A stretch of DNA of 64,000 nucleotides from Centrapalus pauciflorus (taxonomy: Eukaryota; Streptophyta; Magnoliopsida; Asterales; Asteraceae). The notes beneath the pieces are model-generated. The model was not told the origin of the DNA. It saw only the letters and a program-made list of their open reading frames with translations, and did no database searches. This document shows positions 1-11,089 of this stretch, one piece after another; the first letter of the stretch is position 1; each line of letters opens with the position of its first letter. The position numbers and the translations under genes were made by a program. The stretch lies in the NCBI GenBank assembly GCA_020465985.1, contig JAANYP010009623.1:45491-109490 (forward strand), written 5' to 3'.

Positions 1-1852
1 TGATATTTCAGGTACCTATGGAGTACGAATCGCACGAAGGGAAAAACCAATCAAATATCCGGGTAATGTGTGTGGACAAGGTGACAAACCACCTTGAAGA
101 GGTACCGTCTGGCTGAAGACGTAAAACTTAGCGCTTCTGGGGAGGCAACCCAAAGAACTTTTTGGGTGTGTTCAATAGAAACCCTCACGAGACTGTAACT
201 CGTCCACCCGGGCTACCGGGGGGTTTAAAGGCTTGTTGCACATGCTAAGTGCAATCGTGATCCCTACGAAAGTGAGGTTTAGTTTATATTTATGCTTTAA
301 GCTTTCTAACTATTTTTATTTTTATTTTAGTGCATTATAGTTTATATTTCTAAAATGCATACCATGCATGATTTAAAAGAAAATATAGGTGCAGTAGGGA
401 ATTAAGTTGGGGAGGTTTGCACTCACCCCAATTACCAATGCTTAAAATGATTTAACTCACATTTTAATTAAATCATGATATGAATTGCTCGTATGCATTC
501 TAGTTTATTGCATTTAATTAGCTTGCATCACTATAATTTGTCAATTTAATTAATATTATTCTCATGACTTTTAAGTAACATAACGAGAATTGGTAGACAA
601 TTAAGTAGGGAGGTTATTCTAACCCCAACTGTGACCTCAAAATGACTATCTCGCTTTTTATTTAACTATGTCATGAAAATAAATACATTCATTTAGTTTT
701 TTTTAGTAAGCATGCTTTTGCATTATTCGTACACTCATCCACTTGAATCTCAGTCTAATCTATATTGCTATTGGGACAATGATGTCCAAAGTTGAAGAGG
801 AGGATTGACTTGCAAGGAGATGTGGTTATATGAGTGGATGATCACATTGCGGAAGATAGAAGGCGATCAACCCTTGGATTTTGCATTCAATGATCAGGTT
901 CTTCCGTTCCTTTTATTATGTTTTAATAGTAGTGTGTGAGTGTTAGTGCATTTAAGTTAGTTTAACTTTTCATAATTTTTAGTTTTTAGTTTTCATTTTA
1001 CATTTGTGTGCTCACCCTTGAATAATAGTGTTTTGATTAACCAACTAAAAGTAGAGATGTCCTGATCTTATCTCCCTAATTTATTTTGATTTGAGCAAGT
1101 AACTTAAAATGATGATTCTAGTTAGAAAATAGATCGATACCAAGTGATATCAGTGAAGATCGAGTTAATTTGAAAATTATTAAAAAGAGTCATAATGAAT
1201 GTGCATGCATGAGATTAAAAAAAGAATTTGAGTATGTTACACTTGTGTGTGGTTTTAAAGAATAAAACACTTTATCAAAACCAACATTTCAAAAGATATC
1301 GATACACCTAAGCAATAAGGGGGAGTGTTGCAAGTAAATCTGTGAGGCGTAGGTGCTTAAACTGTAAGGGGTGACCTAACGAGTTCGGAAAAGAAGTCTG
1401 AGGGGTATTCTATACCTAACCCCCTAAAGCCAACTGGTTTGGGAGCGGTTGATTAATTTTCCGTTACATGGACTCGTTAGAGAAGTCATGTTCAAACCCT
1501 TAATAAAATAACTTATAAGTGTGCTAAAAAAAGAGAGAAATTATCAAATGATAAGTGAGTTCATTATAAACGTCAAAACCGGTAAAATTGCATACATGTA
1601 ACCTTGAGCAAAAATAGGTGGTTTATGGTGAGGAATGTTTGGGAGGTAAAGTGTTGATAACGGTTTTAACACACTGTAACAGAAATAGATTTTTAGTTAT
1701 GATCATGCATGGACTTTAGTATGAAGGCTATTACTAATTTGATAAATTAATTAGAGAGTCACTGATTTATCATATGCCTGGTAAATGAAATCTTGAACAT
1801 TAAAGTCTGATTTAGTTTTCTTGCTCGGGACGATCAAGGTTTAAGTTGGGGA
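1..1852 (+). mobile_element. 3' internal region of a Tat-like Ty3/gypsy element
   Basis: No long ORF is present. Around 113-155 lies a segment (GCTGAAGACGTAAAACTTAGC, then GGGGAGGCAACCC) that I recognise as typical of the stretch just after pol in plant Tat/Athila-type gypsy elements. The rest is AT-rich untranslated sequence leading to the 3' LTR at 1853. The phrase AAGTTGGGGA followed by TG occurs at about 403 and again immediately before the LTR (about 1843), with a weaker form at about 602, so polypurine-tract-like sequences are repeated. The pol gene itself lies off the window to the left. The clade call (Tat rather than Athila) is an inference from these short signatures. Confidence 0.6.
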
Positions 1853-3153
1853 TGTTTGATCGGATCATTTTATACCGACTTTAATGTGTTTAAATAATAT
1901 TATTTTATGTATAAAGTATTGGTATAATGCTACATTTAATTGTTATTTATCAGTTGAAGGGTTAAAGCTTAAAATGAGTTAAAATGAGTAAATTGTGTTT
2001 TGGAATGTTCTACCATTGATAAAACTCATTACGCATGTAGGTAATCCTCTCAAGTATAAGTCTGGAAAATTTGAGCACAATCGGAGAACCATTATAGAAA
2101 GCCAAGCGCAGTGGGGGGCGCAGCCCTGCTCCCCAACCGAGTGCTCAACAGAATGATTTTTTTTTCCAAAATACGCGATCGCTGACCCAAGCGCAGGGTG
2201 GGGCGCAGGCCTGCGCCCACGGCTGCGCCCAACCCATTAAATATTATTTTCGTGATTTTTTGGGTTTTAAAGAGCTGCCTCTAAATATGGGTTCATATCA
2301 GACGAAAAAATACACATATTTTGAGAAGAAATTAAAGAGAAAAGAGGGAAGAAAAGTCCAGATTCATCCATCGCGATGTAGTCTGCGCGAAACCAACGGC
2401 GAAGGGTTGGGGGTTTGGTTCCTTCTACCCTCCATCTTTCCCTCATCAATCCGACAACTACGAAGCATGTTCCTGACAAGTTCAAGTTTCGTACGCGTTG
2501 GTTGATGATCTCGCTATTATCGTTCAAGGGTTTGTTTGTTAGCTAAGTGTTTATGTTTTCCGTTAGTTTATTATTGTAACGAACGATATTTTTTATTTAG
2601 TTTTCTGTGTGATTATTATTTAAATATATTGTTCAGTTCGCTTCTATTTATATCTTTATCGTAAGACGCGTCGTAGCCGTGTTACATGCCGTGCCGAGCT
2701 CATTAGATTAGGAGTTAAGACGGACTGTGAACATGACATGATTCGTGCCCAAAATACGGATTGCGATAGATGTGATTGTCATAACTATGTCTATGTGGTT
2801 AGGTTACAAAGATAATTAAACGGAATAATAAATGATTAAGTTATTAGCAACCCTAGGTCGATAATCCATAATTCCACCCAAACCCTAAATCTAAAGTCGT
2901 TGGCGTTCTTACTTTATTCTTTAAGTTTTCATAATAAAACTATTATTATTTTTCCAAAAGTTTCTCTCAAACACAACCTTCCATCAGTTACTTTAATCAA
3001 TTAGTTTTTATTATTAGTTAATAACTATCGTAGAATAATATTGATAACCACATGCTCCCTGAGGAGACGATCCCACTTACCCTAGCTATAAGTTAAGGTG
3101 ATTAGTGTTTTTATAAATTATTTTTGAACGCTTTACGACGAGCGGATGTCACA
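1853..3153 (+). mobile_element. 3' LTR of the Tat-like gypsy element
   Basis: It begins TGTTTGATCGG directly after a purine-rich TTTAAGTTGGGGA tract and ends near GGATGTCACA, giving TG...CA termini and about 1.3 kb. A GC-rich block with repeated GCGCAG and GCCC words (about 2103-2235) and a CCCTGAGGAGACGATCCC segment (about 3058-3075) near the 3' end are typical of Tat/Athila LTRs as I know them. Small ORFs at 2260-2505 and 2267-2527 overlap each other on opposite strands and look like chance. The right boundary is set by where homology to a copia LTR starts, so it is uncertain by a few bases. Confidence 0.6.
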
Positions 3154-3470
3154 TACATGTTTATTTTCAGTTGTAATTGCTTTTCTGATTAAGTTTTCAT
3201 AAGCCTCTAAGGTTGTAAAACCCTAAGAACAGTCTATGTTCTTCGTCTAATCAAACAGATTAGAGGTGATTGTAATCATTGAGTTTGGCAATACAAAAGA
3301 TTTGGTTTTTATTATATTTATGTGTTATTTGTTCTGAAAGCTTTTCTTGAAACAGTTAAGTGTTATTCCGCAAACTGCTTAATTGGACTTTGATTCAATA
3401 CAAGGTTATTGGTTTTATACTCTGATTGATTCAAACCAGTTAATCTTAGGTAGTGATTTTGATTCTGACA
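3154..3470 (+). mobile_element. Truncated SIRE-like copia 3' LTR, interrupted by the Tat-like element
   Basis: This stretch is collinear with the reverse complement of the LTR at 47438-48100: both share TAAGCCTCTAAGGTTGTAAAA, the segment around TCTAATCAAACAGATTAGAGG, TTCCGCAAACTGCTTAAT-like sequence and a terminus ending TTCTGACA or ATCCTGACA. It therefore covers roughly the 3' half of such an LTR in plus orientation and ends at 3470. Its left part is missing exactly where the Tat-like LTR ends, which indicates that the gypsy element inserted into this copia LTR. The remaining copia body would lie left of the window. Confidence 0.75.
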
Positions 3471-4197
3471 TTAAGTTTCTTGTCTATGAGAAGAGCAAGG
3501 GTGTCAGAGGTGGTGGTTTCCTCTGTTTTCTTGGGTTCAAGGTTACCCGAGACTTCAGAATGATAAACTACAAGACTATCAAAGAGATCATGTATGCTGA
3601 TGTCATTTATCTCACGATATAACCATACGAATTGTTTCCATTCTGGTTTCAGAGAGTTCATGAAGTTCCTATTTAGTTCTACTTGGGATTTGTTGACTCT
3701 GTTCTTTCGGAGTTCATTCATCAGCGTGCAGTAGTGATGATACGTGGTCTCCTGAGTCTCTCCATCTTTTGCGGAAAACATGTCATAGTTGTTCAACGCA
3801 TTTGCTTCACGTTGCTTAGCATTCCGATCATTTCCTTGCATTTGTCTCTCAATTTCTTCCCACATTTCTCGAGCAATCTTAAAAATGTCTATGCTGATGT
3901 AGATCTCATCTGGAACAGCCTGGGTGATAAATGAGTGAGCTATCCTATCAGTCTTAATCTAGTTGAGTTGTTCCGGCGTTTGAACTAGCTTAGGAATTTC
4001 CGCTTCTCTGGAATCGGAATTATATGGTTTAGGCAGAATGGTTTGTACAGGACCATTGTAGATGGAATCTAGAATGTCAGCAACTAATTCTTGAGTTCAA
4101 TGAAATCAAGGAAACGAGATTTCCACAGAGTGTAGTGTCCTCGATACAGAGTTGGAGGCCTGAGATCAGATCCCATAGCGAGAGTGTCGCGATTCAT
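3471..4197 (-). pseudogene. Broken copia gag (UBN2 type)
   Basis: On the minus strand a gag starts at about 4197 with MNRDTLAMGSDLRPPTLYRG, a typical copia Gag N terminus, then runs through several stops and frame changes. The best-preserved piece (about 3865-3471) reads MWEEIERQMQGNDRN, then a TYHHYCTLMNELRKN-like segment and NSLKPEWKQF, the hallmarks of the retrotransposon Gag UBN2 domain. No zinc knuckle follows, because the gene is cut at 3470/3471 by the plus-strand SIRE-like LTR. Gag packages element RNA in virus-like particles. This copy cannot make a full protein. Confidence 0.8.
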
Positions 4198-5014
4198 GAT
4201 GAAGGCTTCTGTGGACCGAAATTGGTAAGTGATTATATCCTTAATTGGGCATACACACTAAGTGAGATTCATAAAAAATTCTAAGTGAAGTGAAGATGGA
4301 AGATAACTCGCTGATGATGCTTTATCCGAGAGTTGTAACTCTCGGATGGAGTTGTGGATGGGGACTTAGACAAAAAAATGAATCTGGAGTGGGTTTGCTA
4401 TGTAATCCGCAAGTAGGAACTTGCGGATGATGAGGATCTGCGAGTTGTAACTCACGAGTGGAACACTAGATGATAATTAACTTAGGAAAATTTGGAGTGT
4501 AGAGTGTGTGCTTTGTGATCCGCAAGTAGGAACTCGCGGATGATGTGGTAAGTACTTAGGCAAAATAAAACTAGCAAGCATCAAGCAGTGTTATCCGCAA
4601 GTTACAACTTGCGAATAAGGCATGAGGATTTATAGTACTTAGAAAAAAATTAAACATGTAACACACAACTCAGCTTTATTCGAGAGTTGTAGCTCTCGGA
4701 TGATGAACAGTTCTTAAAAATGGCAAAATTTAAACAAAAATTAAGCACATATCTGATTGATGTTTGAATCAAATATATTTTCTTTCACGAATTTGTGATT
4801 AAACAGTAACATGTTCACCCGAAGGAATATAGTATCAAATGAGATTTAACCACAAACAGTTCAGAAATTTTGAATTCAATGATCAAACAGAGGGGTTCTT
4901 CGTAGAACACGAAGAACGTTCAAGAACATTAACAATTTTTCAGAAAAAATGCAGAATTTTTAAGCAAAATTTTTGAAAATCAGGGATTTATAAACACTTT
5001 AAAATCAATCTTTA
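4198..5014 (-). other. Copia 5' leader between PBS and gag
   Basis: This is an untranslated leader of about 0.8 kb on the minus strand, between the primer binding site and the gag start. It is AT-rich apart from six short G+C-richer hairpin units, described separately. I see no ORF in it. Leaders of LTR elements carry packaging and dimerisation signals, which makes the hairpins candidates for such a role. Confidence 0.6.
4324..4701 (-). repeat. Array of six 24-bp hairpin units in a copia leader
   Basis: Six 24-bp units lie at 4324-4347, 4405-4428, 4436-4459, 4518-4541, 4593-4616 and 4678-4701. Each is an inverted repeat with 9- to 11-bp arms and a tiny loop. Unit 1 has arms ATCCGAGAGTT and AACTCTCGGAT; unit 2 has ATCCGCAAGT and ACTTGCGGAT. 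Where one arm changes (GAGAG versus GCAAG), the other usually changes to match (CTCTC versus CTTGC), so pairing is kept. Unit 3 has mismatches. Start-to-start spacing is 81, 31, 82, 75 and 85 bp, with unrelated sequence between units. Confidence 0.85.
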
Positions 5015-5028
5015 GGCTCTGATACCAA
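5015..5028 (-). promoter_or_regulatory. Primer binding site (initiator tRNA-Met)
   Basis: The minus strand reads TTGGTATCAGAGCC one base after the LTR terminus. This is complementary to the 3' end of plant initiator tRNA-Met, the usual primer for minus-strand cDNA in plant copia elements. It fixes the LTR at 5030-5388 as a 5' LTR of a minus-strand element. Confidence 0.9.
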
Positions 5029-5029
5029 T

Positions 5030-5388
5030 TGTAGGTCCCATATTAGAAGCATTCAATCAACATTCCATAGACATTCATAATATAATCAAACACATGAAGA
5101 ACAATATGAAGAATATTATGAACAATAAGAACATTCAAAGATTAGATAAACCTTATTTGCTTTTTGAATCACGTACGTACAATCAGCTTGAATAGTTTCA
5201 AATGAATACCTAAAACTTAACTATTTATAAGAAAGGAAATGGATCTAAACTATCCAAACCCATGGGTTGACCTTTTGGTCTTTTAACCCATTTACATAGA
5301 ACTTTGAAACCTTACAAAATGAACACAAAACTAAGTTTCATTTATTACAATTCAAACCTTGAAACTATCACAACTCCTGGATCTAACA
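5030..5388 (-). mobile_element. 5' LTR of the minus-strand copia element
   Basis: On the minus strand it starts TGTTAGATCCAGGAG and ends ATGGGACCTACA next to the primer binding site, giving TG...CA termini and 359 bp. TTCTTATAAATAG (about 5228) on the minus strand is a plausible TATA element. Its first 130 bp resemble the start of a second LTR-like segment at about 5765-5895. No matching LTR for this element is visible in the window because its 3' part is cut off at 3470. Confidence 0.8.
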
Positions 5389-5895
5389 TCATAACATAAA
5401 AGATTCCCCAAAAACCAACAAAAAACAAAAAAAATCAAAATTTTCATCCAAAAAGTTTTGTACTTTCAGAATCCTCGATGTGAACCAGAAAAATCCAATA
5501 TTAAAGCTCAAAAATAGAAATTTGAAAACAGATTCAAACTTACTATGAAGATTCAACAGAAATATTCAAAGCTTGGCACAAGAAATCAGATAAAAATCGA
5601 TGAAAAATTGAGAGAGATATGTGAACAGTGTCAGGCGATGAAAAAGTTCAAAAATGACTATGACCACCTTTCATAGGCAAACTTTCAAAATCCAAAATAT
5701 CTCAATGTTTTCAAAATTTAACCACTTCAACAAAATAAGAAATAAAAAAAATTAACCAAGATATCTCAATGGGTTGACCTTTTAAGGTCTTTGACCCATT
5801 TACAAAAAGATTTAAATCTTTACACATTTGCCACAAAACAAAGTTGCATTAATTACATTTTGGACACTGAAACTATCACAACTATGGTTCTAACA
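5389..5895 (-). mobile_element. Remnant of a related copia 3' LTR
   Basis: On the minus strand this begins TGTTAGAACCATAG at 5895 and follows the LTR at 5030-5388 for about 130 bp (shared TTGTGATAGTTTC and AAGGTCAACCCAT). It then diverges into AT-rich sequence down to 5389. It lies directly after the end of the copia pol at about 5942, so it is best read as the 3' LTR of that element, diverged or rearranged. The stretch 5389-5765 holds nothing else I can identify. Confidence 0.5.
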
Positions 5896-5941
5896 TTGTT
5901 AAATTTAACATTCCTAACTTTAATACCAAGAAATTAAATCC

Positions 5942-6105
5942 TTATTCATCTAATGCCTTGGTAAAAATGTTAGCAAAGTTGATATTTTTTACGAACAAAA
6001 TATAGTTCAACAGTATCATTTTCAACATGATCTTTAATGAAGTGGTACCGTATATCAATGTTCTTGGTCTTTGAGTGCTGAAAAGGATTGCATGAAATGG
6101 TAATT
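5942..6105 (-). pseudogene. Copia pol, C-terminal RNase H end
   Basis: The minus strand encodes an open stretch with PFQHSKTKNIDIRYHFIKDH, the conserved copia RNase H tail, then a one-base frame error in the QLANIFTKAL-type ending and a stop near 5942. The upstream half of the same domain is at 14053 onward. The two halves join in frame when the gypsy element at 6106-14052 and one target-site copy are removed. Confidence 0.85.
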
Positions 6106-8033
6106 TGTATCATCCCAAAATTTTATAATTATAATTTGAGAAAATTTAGTTTAAGTTTTGTAATTAATATAATTAAGTTGGATTACTTGTAAAATTTTGT
6201 ATTTGGAAATTTTAAAAAAAAAGTTGATTTGTGATGATAAAATAAAGATGTGTAAGTATAAATAATTAAGTGATATTGATGATAAAAATAAATATGGAAA
6301 CTTTAGTTAAATGAAATCAGATAAGTAGAGGGGTTAAATGTGTAAAAAGTTGAAAGTTATGAAATAAAAGACTAAAAGTCTTTTATTATGTTCATTTCAC
6401 ATTGAAGCTCTCTCTCTCTCTCTAGCGTACGACTCTCATCTTCAATCTCACAAGAACACAGAATTCTTGAGATTAAAGGATGAAAATTTGAAAGCAAGTT
6501 GACTAGAAAGGAACTATCACTGCTACATCCATCAATTCGAGGTAAAGATTTCTCAAACTTGCAATATTTTGAGTTTTGAGTTCGGTTTTTATGAAAACCG
6601 AATCATAGATTTTGGTTTTAGATGTTATTGCATATTGCTTATTCAAATGGATATGTTCAAATCGAGTGTTAAGGAAGCTATGTATCAAATTTCAGCTTAT
6701 GATTCAAGTTCTAAGTATGATTTTGAGATTAACTATGTGTTTTTAGTGTGTGTTGGATGGGTTGTTTAAAATGGACAAAAAGGAGCTTGATTTGGTAAAT
6801 ATATTGTTAGGTAAAATGATCAAAATAAATCTGGAAAATAATTAAAACTGCACAAGTATGAAATTCGGATTTGAAGAACACAACTCGGATCGTCCGAGTT
6901 TTGGATCAAATAAAAACTCGGATGGAATATCACATGAAAAACTTGAAAAATCACAAGTCTGGAATCGAAATTCGGGTCATCTGAAATTCGGATGTGGTTC
7001 GAACTCGTATGGAAACCGAATTCGGGTGGGGTCCAAATTCGTGTTGGATCCGAATTTCAGATGGGATCCGAATTTCGGGTCAACTTTCTTAAACTTATTA
7101 AATTAAGTCTTTAAATAGTTAAACAGTTATTGGCATGATGTTCTGTTACAACTGACTTAACAGGTCCCTTGTGGTGTTGTTTAACCCACAGTGGGGTACT
7201 TTATGATTCCGGTTGAAATTCCGAGAAGAAATAATATAACTTGAAGTCAATTAACGCACCCACTGTGAGTACTTATGATTTCGCATGTCTACATTTGTTT
7301 TATGTTAGCTGTTTCCTGCTGAGGCATGTTATTTCACTTTCGTTTTGCACTCTACTAAATTGCATATATGTTGATGCACATTGTTGTTTGTTGCATGTCC
7401 GTTTCTTTGTTGTGCATCTTTTGATGGGCTTGCGGGCCGCATCTGTTATTCTGGTGTTACCAAGGCTATATGACCTGGAGCCGATCACTCCAACGTCCCG
7501 AAGAGCATCGTAACATCCCCGATCATAGTCTGCCTCAGATGGTTGGTTAATGTCGAACATCGACTCGAAGGGGCTGTGGCTCTGGTTCCGTACTTTGTGT
7601 ACGTAGAGAGTATATGGCGTTTGTTGCCAGCGTTATTCTTGGGAAGCTGCATTAAGACTTGTAGAATGTGTAAAACTTTGTACTCACTAAGTCTTGCTTA
7701 CCCCTCAGTTGATATTTTTACAGGCTAAGGAAAATCCGCTGACGGACATTCTAGTTAGGTCGTTTGTGAAGTTTTTGAAGATTTGCTACAACTCAATCGG
7801 TAAATGAATTACGGGATCAATGTTGTAATATTTTGGGATGTTGTAATAATCTATTGAGTATGTAGACCTAGTCCGGAACCTTGTAGCACCATAGGGTGTT
7901 TAACACTTGTATTTTACTTATGCATTTTATTGCTTCCGCATTGTATTAAGTATTCAGATCATTATTGTTTAAATATTGTGATTAGATAAATCATAGGTGT
8001 TATGATTGTGGTTATTGTGGCAAGGGTGTCACA
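6106..8033 (+). mobile_element. 5' LTR of the decayed Tekay-like element
   Basis: It starts TGTATCATCCCAAAATTTTA and ends GGCAAGGGTGTCACA. It is 81 bp shorter than its partner because a segment matching about 12745-12830 is missing. It carries a CT run at about 6412-6422, a region dense in TTCGGAT and CTCGGAT words (about 6860-7080), and a 3' part with CTCACTAAGTCTTGCTTACCCCTCAG (about 7684-7708), similar to other gypsy LTRs in the window. Short ORFs at 6569-6769, 6858-7106 and 7241-7513 have counterparts in the 3' LTR only because the LTRs are copies. Confidence 0.85.
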
Positions 8034-8230
8034 GGCTAGATTCAAGTGTCCGTGAGGTCTTGGTCTCAAACATTAGGTGATGATATGTAGTGATATTAAG
8101 GAATGATATAAACAAAGATAGGTTATAATCTAGTAATTATTAGGAAATTGACTTTCATATGAGACAACAAGTGTTGTACTTATTTATGTGATATTATCAC
8201 TAAATGATTTATATGTTTAAATTTCAGAAT
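8034..8230 (+). other. Decayed leader of the Tekay-like element, PBS lost
   Basis: The sequence after the LTR reads GGCTAGATTCAAGTGTCC, while the intact relative at 29024 reads GGATGGTATCAGAGCAC. The tRNA-Met binding site has therefore been lost by mutation or deletion. The rest is a non-coding leader. Confidence 0.6.
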
Positions 8231-8960
8231 ATGTTTGGAGAATGAATGACACCACAAGAGACAAGGGAAATGATGCTATCAATGATGGCAGAGCAAAACA
8301 TAATGATTCAGGATCAATTTCGGGCTCAAGATGAGGCCAAAGCTAAAAGAAAGGAAGACAAGAGAAAAGAAAAGAGGGAACATGAAGGAAATTATGTTGT
8401 GGATGACATAAACTTTAGGAATAAAGCAGAACGTAAAGGCAAGGGCAAGGAAAAGATTGAGTATAAAACTAGAATTGATAGGAACTATATGAACTATGTA
8501 ATTAGATCATTTATGGACTGGCAACCACCAACATTTTCTGGATCTTTGAGAATTAAGAAATCAGAAAAATGGATTACAATTATGGAATGGATTTTTACGG
8601 AGATGAATTGCAAGGATGAGTATAAGGTATATTTGGCTAAGGATCAATTAATTGGACAAGCAAAGAAACGGTGGAATTATTAGGAAAGAGAATTGGGACC
8701 AGAATTGATTACTTCATTTAGTGGGAACAATTCAAGTTGTTGTCTTGTAGGCAATATGGTGAGCCTGATATTGTACCTCATGTTGATCATGAAGAAGGAG
8801 TTATCAAGAGGGACAAAAAGTATGGAGGTTATGAACATAGTGAACCGTGTTTAATGTCAAGGACAAATAAACGTAATAGAAGTAAAAGATGTTGATGTTG
8901 CAACCAATTGGGACATAAAGATGATGAATGTCATAGGAAGGCCGATATGTGGAAAAATGG
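8231..8960 (+). pseudogene. Gypsy gag relic
   Basis: An ATG at 8231 is followed by a stop after four codons, and the next ATG (8246) opens a 145-codon stretch. It shares MTPQ, an EQNIMIQDQFRAQDEAKAKR-like N-terminal segment and the WIFTEMNCKDEYKV region with the Gag at 29224. It ends at a stop after KKRWNY (the intact copy has ARAWW there). Later pieces around 8880-8990 retain cysteine-rich zinc-knuckle remnants. It is a non-functional copy of a Tekay-type Gag. Confidence 0.75.
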
Positions 8961-9900
8961 GCCATTTTAGCAAAACTTGCAGATTACCACCAAGGAATTA
9001 GCATGTACTAACGTTACATGATGAAACTAAGAATGAAAAGTTCAAACAAAGGAAAGAAAGTTCTAGAGATTGTTGTTATGTGAACCTTAAATTATAGAAC
9101 TAGAAGAGTACTTTAAAATTTCTATATGTAATATCTTATTGAAGTTCTATGATTTTGAAGTTAACATGAATTTGAGTAATATTAAATGTTATCGCTAACG
9201 TAAGTATAAATAGAGTTGTGAATGAGAATAATCGAGCATATAAATAGGCATTGGATGAATAGCCAATGGGATTTTGAAGCATTGAATTGGAAAATATATT
9301 ATTGATATTTTGGAATTTATGAATGATTATAAAAGTTTGTATTAAAGTTTAAGTTTGACTATGATAGATTAAAGACTTGGAATTAATTGTAGTAATATCA
9401 TATATGATATGTTTGAGGTATTGATAACAACTAGTTTTGGTTATCATAAAGCATGTAGCATTAGCTTCTATTAAGAGAATCTACATGATAAATTGTGTAG
9501 TTATTTTAATTTAAAAGGTTGTAGTTAAGAATAGCATGATACGAACTGTTCATGTGAATTATGACATAATTGACTTCAAAGAGAGCGTTTCAAGACTGGA
9601 ATATATAATTTTTATAGAAGAGAAAGTAATTCAAGCAATATTGAGAAAGCAAACCAGGGTATGAGAATACATGACTCGTGTTAATCTTGAATGAGATTTG
9701 GAATATACAATGCGAGATATAAGTTAGACATGTACGTGAGTTGTAATCAATCCGAAGGGGGGATATAATACTACATGAGGATAATATACTTAATGAAATG
9801 GTGGTTGATCAAACATAAAATGTTTAAAGAGACTATGGACACTGGCGAATTATGCTTATAAAGCAAAGAAAAGTCTAATATTACGATCCAGAATTTAAGG
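8961..9900 (+). other. Unrecognisable interior of the decayed gypsy element
   Basis: This is AT-rich sequence without a readable ORF, between the zinc-knuckle relic and the protease relic. By position it replaces the gag-protease linker but is longer than that linker in the intact relative, so it may contain an insertion I cannot identify. Confidence 0.4.
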
Positions 9901-9919
9901 AAGACCCGGAGGTGGTCAT

Positions 9920-10200
9920 GAGATCTGTTTGATTCTGGTGCCGACCAATTATTTGTATCTACTGCTTTTTCTCAACAAATATTGATGCTTTGGTCTAAGT
10001 TGTCCTTTGTGATTGATGTTGAAACTGCTAGTAACACATTAGTTAAGTTAGATCACGTGTATCATGATTGTACTCTAGTGATTGAAGAGGTAGTCTTCAA
10101 TCTAGATTTGATTCCAATAGAGATCAGTGATTTTGATATAATAGTTCGAATGAACTGGTTGATCGAGAATGAGATCCATGTAGTTACAATAAAGAAATGA
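9920..10200 (+). pseudogene. Gypsy protease relic
   Basis: The stretch around 9930 encodes a remnant of the LFDSGA active-site motif (TTTGATTCTGGTGCC), so the aspartate codon survives. The 72-codon ORF at 9982-10200 reads SFVIDVETASNTLVKLDHVY and VVFNLDLIPIEISDFDIIVR, clearly parallel to the protease of the intact element (VVLDIETASNSYVMADSVYR). The GMDWL motif has become RMNWL. The protease would cleave the Gag-Pol polyprotein. Confidence 0.8.
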
Positions 10201-10369
10201 TAAAGACAATTACACCGGAAGGGTGAGAATTCTGTATATACGGGGATATGAGAAGTGGGGATCAACGTCTATTTATGATTGCTGAGGCCCGAAGGCCGAT
10301 TGCTAAGGGCTGCGAGTTTTATTTGGCATATATACCATTGATGCCAAAGCTGAAAAGAAAACTATGGCC

Positions 10370-11080
10370 GACGTGCCTGTTGTATCTGATAATCTGAGTT
10401 CTCAGATGTGTTTCCGGAAGACTTGTCTATTGTGTCACTTGAAAGACAAGTGAAGTTATGTGTTGACTTGATCCCTGGAGCTTCTTTAATAGTTCGTTCT
10501 CCGTACCATTTTGCACTTACCGAAATGTAAGAGATGATGAAACAACTCCAAAAGTTGTTAGATAAGGTTTCATTAGTCTGAATCCTTCGACACGGGGAGC
10601 CCCGATATTGTTTGGAAAAAAAAGTAAAATGTCACAATGAGAAAGTGCATCGGTTATTGTGAGTTGAACAAGGTAACCATAAATAACAAGAGTCTGTTAT
10701 CGAGAATTGACGACTAGTTGATCAACTGCATGAGAGCTAGTTACTATTCAAAGATTGATTTACGTTAGGAGTATCACTGGTTGAGGATCCGAAAGGAGGA
10801 CGTTTCGAGAACTGCTTTTAGGACTCGTTATGAGCACTACGAGTTTCTGGTTGTGCTATTTGGGTTAACCAACGCCCTAGCTGTTTCATAGACCTTATGA
10901 ATAAGGTTTGTAGACCGATGTTGGATAAATCGGTAATTGTAGTCATTGACGATATTCTAGAGTACTCTAAGTTTAAAGAAGAGCATGATATACACCTGAG
11001 GAAGTTGTTGGAACTATTGAGAATTTGGAAGCCATCTCACACTGCTACAAGAAATAAGAAGTTTTCTACGATTGGTAGAT
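10370..11080 (+). pseudogene. Gypsy reverse transcriptase relic
   Basis: In several frames the sequence retains RT blocks: DLIPGA followed by PYHFALTEM, then NKVCRPMLDKSVIVVIDDIL with the two catalytic aspartates (about 10897-10965), and HIHLRKLLELLR-like sequence. Stops and frameshifts break it throughout. It corresponds to RT palm and fingers in the intact relative at about 31020-31620. Confidence 0.8.
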
Positions 11081-11089
11081 TGCAGACAA

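Noticed and set aside
2260..2527. Overlapping 81- and 86-codon ORFs on opposite strands
   Set aside because: They lie inside a Tat-like LTR, match no family I recognise and shadow each other.
4324..4701. CRISPR-like array (24-bp repeats with spacers)
   Set aside because: Units are self-complementary, diverged and unevenly spaced, and they lie in a plant copia leader with PBS and gag; there are no cas genes.
6569..7728. Several short plus-strand ORFs also present at 12508-13570
   Set aside because: They recur only because they are in the two LTR copies, and they differ by frameshifts and substitutions without sign of protein conservation.
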